A DNA stretch of 64,000 nt from Clostridium beijerinckii. Its GTDB lineage: Bacteria > Bacillota > Clostridia > Clostridiales > Clostridiaceae. The number at the start of each line of letters is the position of its first letter. Position 1 is the first letter of the stretch. This document shows, one piece after another, positions 55,033-64,000 of the stretch. The DNA lies in contig CP029329.1 of NCBI GenBank assembly GCA_003129525.1, forward strand, positions 3,084,501-3,148,500. The letters are read 5' to 3'. Under the pieces are notes generated by a model. The model did no database searches, was not told where the DNA came from, and worked only from the letters and a program-made list of their open reading frames with translations. Made by a program: the position numbers and the translations under genes.

Positions 55033-56667
55033 TTAGTTATATGAATTTTTAATAAGCCCAATAGCTACTCCAAGAAAGCTAAATTCTTGATCATCTATAA
55101 TAATAGGTTCATAATTCTCATTCTCTGGCATTAGAACAATTTTCCCATTCTTAATTCTATATGTTTTTAAAGTAGCTTCTCCTTCAATGTCAACTGCAAC
55201 TATATCTCTAACATTTGGAGTATTTTGCTTACTTATTACTACATAATCACCATCATAAATATTTTTGTTTATCATAGAATTACCTTTTACTTTAAGCATA
55301 AAAATATCCTTAGAATTTCTTATCCATTCTTTTGGCAAATAATAATTATCCTCAATAGAATCATTTATAAGAATTGGACTACCTGCTGCAATTTCATTGA
55401 ATACCGGAATACTTAGTACATCTTCTACTTTTTCCTGTGTTCCATTGTATTCTAAATAAATTTCATCTACGGCTCCAGAGTCTTTTATAAATCTATGAGA
55501 TACATTTCTTTTTAAGTCTATATATTCAATAACATCTAAAATCAACGCTGAATTAGTTAAATCATCTTTTTTAATATTTTTAGTTTGAGTTAGTCCACTT
55601 TTCTTAATAAAATTATAATTTGACTCAGTAATTTTATTTAATTCTTTATCCATATTAATATTCTGTACATCCTTAACATAAATTAAGTTTTCTTCTTTAT
55701 TTGTTTTTTCAATCTCACTAGTTATTTCTTCAGTATAACTCTTTCTCAAAGAAACACTTTTACCCTTCATATCATATCCTAAGCTAACAAAAGATTGTCC
55801 CTTTGTCAGCCAAGCATAAGGGTTATTATATTGAATACTATCGACTGTAAATGTTATGCTGGAATAAGTTTTTTCATTATATAATGCTTTCAAGAATTCT
55901 AATTGGACCTTGGTTAAATCTTGGCTATTATCTATAAAAATATGAGTATAATTCTTACTCGGATTCTTTTGTGCTTCTTCTAAAGCTACAAGCGCCAAAT
56001 CTTGAATATCTATTTTATTTTTATTTTTTAAGTTATTATTATACTCAACTAAAATTTCATATACAGCTTGCCTTTGTTTTGAATTCTTTCTAAGGAGTTT
56101 AGATATGCAGCCACTTGTTTTACTTAATCTACCCTGTCTGTTAGCAGTTTGATATTCTTCAAGATTTATATAATTACAAGCTTTTATCCACATAAGTTCT
56201 TCTTGTATAAATTTAGTAAACTCAAGATTTAATATATTTATTTTTTCCTTTTCATGTTTTTTAGCTATAATATTAATAGCTTTTTTAAGTTCATTTTCGC
56301 ACTGTGAAATAGATGCAATATCTATTTTTTTTCTATGATATGTATTATATTGATTAAAATAATAAAACATTAAAGAATCTATTGTAATTATGTCTAATTT
56401 ATCACTTTTGTCTTCATCAAAAAAACTATTTTGATGATATTTTTCATTATCTATGTTTTTATAAATAAACGATACTTTACTCGAATGTTCTTCATTGCAG
56501 GTTGCTATAAGTATGCTATCATCTTTAGATATGCAATAGTGATTAAGTAATGCTGGAATTTTATTTATAAATGCAGTGGTCTTTCCAGTTCCTTTTGTAC
56601 CCTTTATAAGCATATGACCATTTGGTTTACCATTAATTATTTTTTTTTGTCCTCTATTAAATTCCAC
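55033..56667 (-). CDS. UvrD/Rep-like helicase domain fused to a LexA-like S24 peptidase domain
   Basis: A 544-residue two-part protein. Residues 1-320 resemble domain 1 of UvrD/Rep helicases. The P-loop is KGTKGTGKTT (22-31); IITIDSL and DIQDLALVALE follow; motif II is IFIDNSQDL (243-251), with Asn247 where Glu is expected. A motif III-like VDSIQYNNPYAW (275-286) and LRKSY follow. The second helicase domain is missing. Residues 418-544 are a LexA-type autoprotease: Ala428-Gly429, Ser464 in VKGNSM and Lys501 in ATLKTY, all intact. There is no helix-turn-helix. The start is GTG after AAGGAGGAG. A damage-response sensor or switch is possible; no SOS box is evident upstream. Confidence 0.8.
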   Translation of the reverse strand: MEFNRGQKKIINGKPNGHMLIKGTKGTGKTTAFINKIPALLNHYCISKDDSILIATCNEEHSSKVSFIYKNIDNEKYHQNSFFDEDKSDKLDIITIDSLMFYYFNQYNTYHRKKIDIASISQCENELKKAINIIAKKHEKEKINILNLEFTKFIQEELMWIKACNYINLEEYQTANRQGRLSKTSGCISKLLRKNSKQRQAVYEILVEYNNNLKNKNKIDIQDLALVALEEAQKNPSKNYTHIFIDNSQDLTKVQLEFLKALYNEKTYSSITFTVDSIQYNNPYAWLTKGQSFVSLGYDMKGKSVSLRKSYTEEITSEIEKTNKEENLIYVKDVQNINMDKELNKITESNYNFIKKSGLTQTKNIKKDDLTNSALILDVIEYIDLKRNVSHRFIKDSGAVDEIYLEYNGTQEKVEDVLSIPVFNEIAAGSPILINDSIEDNYYLPKEWIRNSKDIFMLKVKGNSMINKNIYDGDYVVISKQNTPNVRDIVAVDIEGEATLKTYRIKNGKIVLMPENENYEPIIIDDQEFSFLGVAIGLIKNSYN

Positions 56668-56738
56668 GTTTCTCCTCCTTTCTTCTACTTTTTAATTTTC
56701 ATTTATATAACGTTCAGAAGGTTTAAATTATTGTTGTA

Positions 56739-56768
56739 ATTATACTATATTATTTTATTGTATGTAAA
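56739..56768 (-). promoter_or_regulatory. Promoter of the helicase/LexA-like gene
   Basis: On the minus strand, TTTACA (56763-56768) and TATAAT (56739-56744) are 18 bases apart, upstream of the GTG start. No GAACnnnnGTTC palindrome overlaps it. A 9-bp palindrome, AATAAAAGA/TCTTTTATT (56793-56813), lies further upstream in the divergent region. Confidence 0.55.
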
Positions 56769-56928
56769 GTTTTAAGTACTTATGATTCATATAATAAAAG
56801 ACCATCTTTTATTTTGAAAAATATACAAACATTGTGTTGATTCTATAAAATAGGTATAATTAACAAAGTGAAACTATGATACTAAAGTAAAAAACTCAAA
56901 TTATAGACAAGTACGAGAGGAGAATAAA

Positions 56929-57717
56929 ATGAAACCTAATATAATATTTTTTGACATTGATGGAACATTACTTAGTGAAAAGACTTTCACAGTTCCAGAT
57001 AGTGCTAAGGAAGCTATAAGAAAAACTCAAGAAAATGGACATCTTGTATTTATTAATACAGGTAGACCAATTTTAGAAATTGATAATTGTATTCAAGAGC
57101 TTAATTTTGATGGATATGTATGTGGATGCGGTACATATATAGAATTTAAAAATAAAGAATTATTCCATAGAAGTCTTGGTGTAAGCTTATGCAAAGAAAT
57201 TGTTAGTAAGTTACGTAGATATCATATAGATGCAATATTAGAAGGTAAAAATGGTGTTTACTATGATATGGATATATGCTCTGAAGAGGTACTTAGAATT
57301 AAAGCTCGCCATACGAAAGAAGGTTTCTACAAAGGACAAACCTTTGATGATTCTGATATTGATTTTGATAAATTAGTTATTTGGACTAATGAAGCTAGTG
57401 ATTTTGATGCTTTTCATAATAAATTCAAAAGTACCCTTGAATTTATACACCGTGGTGAAAACTTCTATGAATTAGTTCCATTAGAATTTTCAAAAGCATC
57501 TGGTATAAAATATTTAATACAGCACTTAGATATACCTCATGAAAATACTTATGCAATTGGTGATAGTACTAATGATTTGTCTATGCTTGAATATGTAAAA
57601 AATAGTATTGCTATGGGCAATAGTCATACTTCACTATTTGATTTAGTTTCATTTGTTACTAAAGATGTTGAAGAAGATGGAATTAAATATGCGTTAAAAC
57701 ACTACAATATAATATAA
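56929..57717 (+). CDS. HAD-superfamily Cof-type phosphatase
   Basis: A 262-residue HAD hydrolase of the Cof subfamily, with catalytic Asp residues in FFDIDGTLLSE. NTGRP is motif II, the Lys of motif III lies in SKASGIKYL, and motif IV is GDSTNDLSMLEY. The C2B cap lies in the middle. Such enzymes dephosphorylate sugar phosphates or flavin precursors; the substrate cannot be inferred. GAGAGGAG precedes the ATG. It is a single gene between a divergent neighbour and a terminator. Confidence 0.9.
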   Translation: MKPNIIFFDIDGTLLSEKTFTVPDSAKEAIRKTQENGHLVFINTGRPILEIDNCIQELNFDGYVCGCGTYIEFKNKELFHRSLGVSLCKEIVSKLRRYHIDAILEGKNGVYYDMDICSEEVLRIKARHTKEGFYKGQTFDDSDIDFDKLVIWTNEASDFDAFHNKFKSTLEFIHRGENFYELVPLEFSKASGIKYLIQHLDIPHENTYAIGDSTNDLSMLEYVKNSIAMGNSHTSLFDLVSFVTKDVEEDGIKYALKHYNII

Positions 57718-57729
57718 AATCTAATAGTT

Positions 57730-57770
57730 AAACCTCGGAATAATCTTTCGAGGTTTTTCCTTTTTTTAGC
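57730..57770 (+). terminator. Terminator after the HAD gene
   Basis: AAACCTCG and CGAGGTTT form the stem, followed by TTCCTTTTTTT. The next ~240 bases hold only the leader of the collagen-like gene, including two copies of GTATGTAATAA (57949 and 57965). Confidence 0.85.
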
Positions 57771-57926
57771 AAACATATAAAATATTCAACAGTCTCTTCA
57801 TCTATTTTGGGAAGCTCATGTGCTTTTTTTTACAAGTTTAAATGTTTCTATAATATTTTTGATTATTATAATTTAAGTCTTGTATTTTTATCAATCTTCT
57901 ATGAAGATGATTTTGGACAATTTGTA

Positions 57927-57953
57927 ACATATTATGACACCAACCATAGTATG
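57927..57953 (+). promoter_or_regulatory. Candidate SigK-type promoter of the collagen-like gene
   Basis: CATAGTATG (57945-57953) matches CATAnnnTA except for the last base, with AC (57927-57928) 16 bases upstream. It lies about 57 bases before the start codon. This is pattern-based and uncertain. Confidence 0.35.
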
Positions 57954-57991
57954 TAATAAGACGGTATGTAATAATATACTGTTAGTTTTAA

Positions 57992-60193
<2,202 letters not shown>

Positions 60194-60210
60194 TTTAAAA
60201 TATAAATTTA

Positions 60211-60252
60211 GGAGCTGAAATTTAATTTATTAGATTTCAGTTCCTTTACTTA
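60211..60252 (+). terminator. Terminator after the collagen-like gene
   Basis: GGAGCTGAAAT pairs with ATTTCAGTTCC (one wobble), followed by TTTACTT, about 20 bases after the stop codon. Confidence 0.75.
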
Positions 60253-60396
60253 ATTGGACAATTAAACCATAAGGTCTAAATAATAACTCTACTACTATAG
60301 TTGGGGGATCTTTAGATGCAATTTTTTACAGTGCATATTTATACTATCCATTAAGCAATTTTCATGGAGTGATACCCCTTTTCGATTTAAAGATAT

Positions 60397-60441
60397 AAAT
60401 CTCCAAACAATTGAAATGTCATATCAATTATTTGGAGATTT
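60397..60441. terminator. Strong hairpin in the gap before the glycosyltransferase gene
   Basis: AAATCTCCAAACAATTGA pairs with TCAATTATTTGGAGATTT with one mismatch and a 9-base loop. It lies about 100 bases past the glycosyltransferase stop on the minus strand and may end that transcript. The rest of 60253-60539 shows nothing else. Confidence 0.65.
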
Positions 60442-60539
60442 CTGAATTTATTGAATCATATTATAATTGAGGAAAAGCATAATGGATTATATTGATTAAA
60501 ATATAATTATAAATTTTTCAGATATATTATTATTTCATC

Positions 60540-62072
60540 TTAAATCTCGGGTAGAATAACAACTTTATCCTTACATGAAGAGCAAAACTTAGCATATTTA
60601 ATGCATGTGTCCAATGAATCCTTTGACTCCATAGGCCACCAGCGGATTGTTCCCATTGGTGCCCTGGAAGCAAAAGTCTCAATTTCTTGAGGAATACGTC
60701 CAACAACCACTATTTCCATATCTTTGAAGTTAGTTTCTATACCCTTTTCAAGAGTCTTAAATAATTGTTCATTCGTACTTATAGGACATGAGTATGGAAT
60801 GGGAAATAACATTGAAAATCTGGATGAATCTTCATCAATGATATGAGCTGATTTAAGAGCAGGGTCATCAGTAGCTCTTTCCCATACGCGACTATATAAC
60901 ACATCTTCTTGTAATCCCAGCTCTTTAACTCTTGTATGGATTCTTTCGCCATAATACTTATATAGTTCATTTACGAGAATTTGAATCTGCTTATTTCTAG
61001 TAAACGTAGAATTATCCCCATTTTCATTTCTATATTGTATATAAAGTAAATTGGGGATGGATGCATACTTAGTACAAAGAAACGAACGAACTAGCATGTC
61101 GTAATCATCTGCAACCAATAGTTCTTCGCGGTGGCCTCCAAGCAGATGGTAGCACTCTTTCGTCCATGCACGAGGATGATTTGGTAAACCAACTAAATGT
61201 AGAATGGTATTTCCATTTATTATGGTATTTCTTAATACATTTTGCCATCGATTCATTTCTTGCACCCAGACTCTATAATATACACCATATCCAAATCCAC
61301 AATCCCATCCATACCAATGTGAATCATTGCTTCCCCTATATGCCTCTGCACAATCCCCATATGCAAAACCACATTCAGGATGCTGTTGAAATATTTTTAC
61401 AATTTTTTCTAGACAGTCAGTCGTTAGTTCATCATCATGGTCTACTTCTACTAAAATTTCTCCAGTGCATAGACCTGCTGCATATCGTTTAGTTGCTCCT
61501 ATATAGCCATTGCGACAATCTTGGCGATATCTTCTAACACGTGGATCACCTAGAGGCAATAAGTCTTTGTTGTATGTGGCATCATCATCATCGGAATCAT
61601 CTACAATCACCCATTCCCAATTTGAATAAGTTTGATTTAATAGAGAGCGATAAGGATACTGAATTTTTTCTTTTGACCTATAGGCAGCTGTGAATACTGA
61701 TACTAAAGGGGTATCAGAAGAAAAATGAGTGTCAGGTATAATTTTATTTTCCGGAAGAGGATCCGTACGATTCAGCCAACAGTAAAATAAATAAGCTGGT
61801 TGAATATCTGCTGGAGACTTGTAATGTAACCAACGTTTTCTCTCATGATAGGGTAAGGTATGCAGTGTTGTAAATTGCTCTACCTTATCTCCTAATGAAA
61901 CATAGACACGTGGATTTCTAGGATTTATAAATAATTCATCATCAGGTTCATACACTTTTATCGTTATTCCACTTTCATTAAGCTTTTTGAACATTTCCTC
62001 AAGTCCATCCCATGAACTATTTTTTGAAATAAATAGATGGGCTGTTAATAGTGGAGTATTACTTGATTGCAT
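60540..62072 (-). CDS. Family-2 glycosyltransferase (510 aa)
   Basis: Starts at the ATG at 62072 with AAAGGAGGAT; an in-frame ATG at 62093 lies ahead of that site. Residues ~130-350 are a GT-A domain: VSVFTAAYRSKEKI, WEWVIVDDSDDDD, VEVDHDDELT (the metal-binding D-x-D) and a later ADDYDML acid. The N-terminal ~120 and C-terminal ~130 residues are unrecognised. No membrane segment is visible, so it acts in the cytosol. It lies 136 bases downstream of rmlA on the same strand and convergent to the collagen-like gene. Glycosylation of that protein is a reasonable but unproven role. Confidence 0.85.
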   Translation of the reverse strand: MQSSNTPLLTAHLFISKNSSWDGLEEMFKKLNESGITIKVYEPDDELFINPRNPRVYVSLGDKVEQFTTLHTLPYHERKRWLHYKSPADIQPAYLFYCWLNRTDPLPENKIIPDTHFSSDTPLVSVFTAAYRSKEKIQYPYRSLLNQTYSNWEWVIVDDSDDDDATYNKDLLPLGDPRVRRYRQDCRNGYIGATKRYAAGLCTGEILVEVDHDDELTTDCLEKIVKIFQQHPECGFAYGDCAEAYRGSNDSHWYGWDCGFGYGVYYRVWVQEMNRWQNVLRNTIINGNTILHLVGLPNHPRAWTKECYHLLGGHREELLVADDYDMLVRSFLCTKYASIPNLLYIQYRNENGDNSTFTRNKQIQILVNELYKYYGERIHTRVKELGLQEDVLYSRVWERATDDPALKSAHIIDEDSSRFSMLFPIPYSCPISTNEQLFKTLEKGIETNFKDMEIVVVGRIPQEIETFASRAPMGTIRWWPMESKDSLDTCIKYAKFCSSCKDKVVILPEI

Positions 62073-62208
62073 ATTTATCCTCCTTTTCGTCACCAGAAAC
62101 TTTAGATTCCATTATATAAGCCACATCTATTTTGGTTTTATTAGAATTTCTCATATTTACACCTCTTACTATCTCTTATTGCTATAACTTGACTTTAAGC
62201 TTTCTAAG

Positions 62209-63954
62209 TCAAATGTCTTCTACTATATCAATTAGATATTTCCCATATCCATTTTTCATTAATGGTTTAGCAAGTTCAATAACTTGCTCAGTAGTTATCC
62301 ATTCTTTCCTATATGCAATTTCTTCAAGACATGCTATATATGCTCCTTGAGTATTTTGAACTGCTTCGACAAAATTAGAAGCTTGAAGCATAGATGCATG
62401 AGTTCCTGTATCAAGCCAAGCCATTCCTCTACCTAGTAATTGTACCCTTAATGTTTTTTCTTCCATATAAACTTTGTTTAAATCTGTAATTTCTAGCTCT
62501 CCTCTTTTAGAAGGCTTTAATGCCTTAGCCTTTGCAACTACAGAATATAGGAATAGGTAAGACTTTGAAGTTATCTCTGCCTTTTCCCCTCCTCCACACA
62601 GTGCTTGCGACTTTCACCGCACACTGCGTTCCATCAATGAAGTTTTACTATATTTTATCCATACAACTGAAAATATTATTATTCATAATATCCCATACAG
62701 TCAGCGTCTTTCATTGGAATTTTTCCAACGTTCTGCTTCTCTTATTCTTACTCGAACCTGATTGTATTGTATAATAAAATGTTTCCCATTTCATTGACTT
62801 GTGGCTATCCCTCCATTATGTTTCCATAACTTCACTGGTACTATGCCACTACTTTCACTGATATTAAAGCAAGTTATAACATTCTGTCTTTCCTTGCTAC
62901 CGCTTCGTTGGATATAAGTCCTCTGCGTTATCAGCTTACCACGTTCCAATAATTTTATCCTTTCATATACCCTTAGGTAGTTCCTATAATCCTGTCTGCA
63001 CAATACTGCCTGTAACAGTATAAGGATTTTCATAACGACAAATTTTACTCACCCTCACAGACCCTACAACTTCGGTAGGTGACGCATTTCTGCTCCATTT
63101 TTTTTTAGAACCTTACATTCGGAACTTTGTCAGTCTTTTATAATTTAGACATTCTTACCATAGGTCTTTTATGGACTCCCGACCTATCATACACTCGACC
63201 ACCTCTGGTTCGCTTTTCCACAATCTCTTTCAAAATTGTTAGGGTGTATTCTCAGCCGACTTCACCGAGCTTATAACAAATTTATTCTTATAAATAAAAA
63301 TGCTATTCGGAGTATCAGAGAAAGCCCTTCAAGGCGTTACCCTCTCATTTGACTTTTCAAATTATTAGTTCTTAAATAGCTTCGCTATTTAGGCAATACT
63401 TTTCATATTACAACGTGTCGCACTATCATAAAAATAGAGACCTGGAACTGCATATTTAGATTTTGGTTTTTCTGGCTTTTCCTCTAAAGAAATAACCTTG
63501 CCATTATCATCAAATTCAACTACACCAAAAGACTTTGGATTTTGAACATAATAGCCAAATATATATGCACCACTTTCCAAGCTAGCAGCCTCTTTTAAAT
63601 GGTCTGAAAAGCTTTGACCATAGAAAATATTGTCGCCAAGTACCATTGCAACATTATCATTACCAATAAATTCTTCTCCAATTATAAATGCCTCTGCAAG
63701 TCCATTAGGCTTTTCTTGAACTGCATATTTAATATTTAATCCTAGCTGTTGTCCATCTTTAAACAATTCTTCGAAATTAACTATATCTCTTGGTGTTGAT
63801 ATAATTAAAATATCTCTTATTCCAGCAAGCATCAAAACTGACATTGGGTAATAAATCATTGGCTTATCATATATGGGAACCATTTGTTTTGACATTGCTT
63901 TTGTCACTGGATATAAACGAGTTCCAGAACCCCCGCTAAAACAATCCCTTTCAT
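62209..63954 (-). pseudogene. rmlA: rmlA, glucose-1-phosphate thymidylyltransferase: split by a group II intron and frameshifted
   Basis: The two exons are 63954-63424 and 62546-62209 on the minus strand. Exon 1 ends in GLYFYD plus one base and exon 2 begins with two bases plus SVVAKAKALKPS, so joining recreates the family sequence YDNSVV. The exons sum to 869 bases, one short of 290 codons. The missing base is in the G-run (63930-63934) of the N-terminal [11 protein letters not shown] motif, where five G stand for six. With that base the product would be 289 residues, the normal RmlA length. It makes dTDP-glucose for rhamnose-type sugars. It is functional only if the intron splices and the frameshift is an error or is phase-variable. 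Confidence 0.88.
62547..63423 (-). ncRNA. ORF-less group II intron in rmlA (877 nt)
   Basis: The 5' end is GTGCGAC (minus strand from 63423), the group II GUGYG consensus. Near the 3' end is a domain V hairpin at about 62592-62631 (minus), containing GTGCGGTGAAAGTCGC, the most conserved part of these ribozymes. A domain VI-like stretch then leads to the 3' end CCTATTCCTAT at 62547, with a candidate branch A eight bases from the end. The ends are fixed by restoration of the RmlA frame. No reverse transcriptase gene is present; it would need a maturase from elsewhere or self-splice. Confidence 0.93.
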
Positions 63955-64000
63955 AATATCCCTTCTTTAAACTATAATAAAAAGTTAAATTTATTTCATA

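Noticed and set aside
61166..61492. 108-codon plus-strand open frame opposite the glycosyltransferase
   Set aside because: It is antisense to a well-supported gene with GT-A motifs, has no ribosome binding site and resembles nothing known.
62791..63033. 80-codon open frame inside the group II intron as a maturase remnant
   Set aside because: The sequence shows no reverse transcriptase, maturase or endonuclease motif, and the intron is too short for the usual protein. It is more likely chance.

Overview
The window is low-GC DNA with strong AGGAGG-type ribosome binding sites, frequent TTG/GTG starts and many hairpin terminators with U-runs. The gene content (an IspH-S1 fusion, a miaB/mutS/mutL/miaA/hfq/lexA gene set, GapN, an IS66 element, an ORF-less group II intron, signal-less spore-surface-like proteins) points to a spore-forming Clostridium of the sensu stricto group. 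The species cannot be fixed from the sequence alone.

Layout. 1-2.8 kb: a queuosine-precursor operon (queD end, queE, folE, queC, queF). 2.9-9.5 kb: housekeeping genes (BaiN-like flavoprotein, cmk, ispH-rpsA, a Nudix hydrolase, a DUF815 ATPase), with a ~196-bp near-perfect palindrome after ispH-rpsA. 9.6-14.8 kb: ferritin, several very small hydrophilic proteins, a pentapeptide-repeat protein, a GNAT protein and miaB. 14.9-17.5 kb: a complete IS66-family element with a perfect 8-bp target duplication, inserted exactly at the stop codon of the next gene. 17.5-22.3 kb: a giant Ig-like beta-sandwich protein and a parallel beta-helix protein. 22.4-32 kb: ybaK, a tyrosine recombinase, a lipoprotein, lexA (visible promoter and SOS box), a PLP enzyme, hfq, miaA and mutL. 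32.4-36.6 kb: a MarR-controlled EmrAB-type efflux operon with two adaptor proteins. 36.8-41.3 kb: a second Ig-like protein and a four-gene operon of small, mutually related beta-sandwich proteins. 41.5-48.4 kb: an rRNA-methylase-like protein, aat and a three-gene membrane polysaccharide module. 48.7-57.7 kb: mutS, gapN, fetAB, a UvrD-like/LexA-like fusion and a HAD phosphatase. 58-64 kb: a 727-residue collagen-like protein, a glycosyltransferase and rmlA, which is split by a group II intron and also carries a one-base frameshift.

How parts fit together. The most interesting theme is a set of proteins without signal peptides that look like outer-spore components: the two related Ig-like proteins, the beta-helix protein, the small paralogous operon and the collagen-like protein. 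Two or three of them have plausible mother-cell sigma (SigK-type) promoters. The collagen-like gene sits next to a glycosyltransferase and a dTDP-sugar gene, as bclA does in the Bacillus cereus group. This suggests a glycosylated spore coat, exosporium or appendage assembly; that is inference. The second notable item is the helicase-like/LexA-like fusion at 55.0-56.7 kb. The third is the exactly delimitable intron in rmlA.
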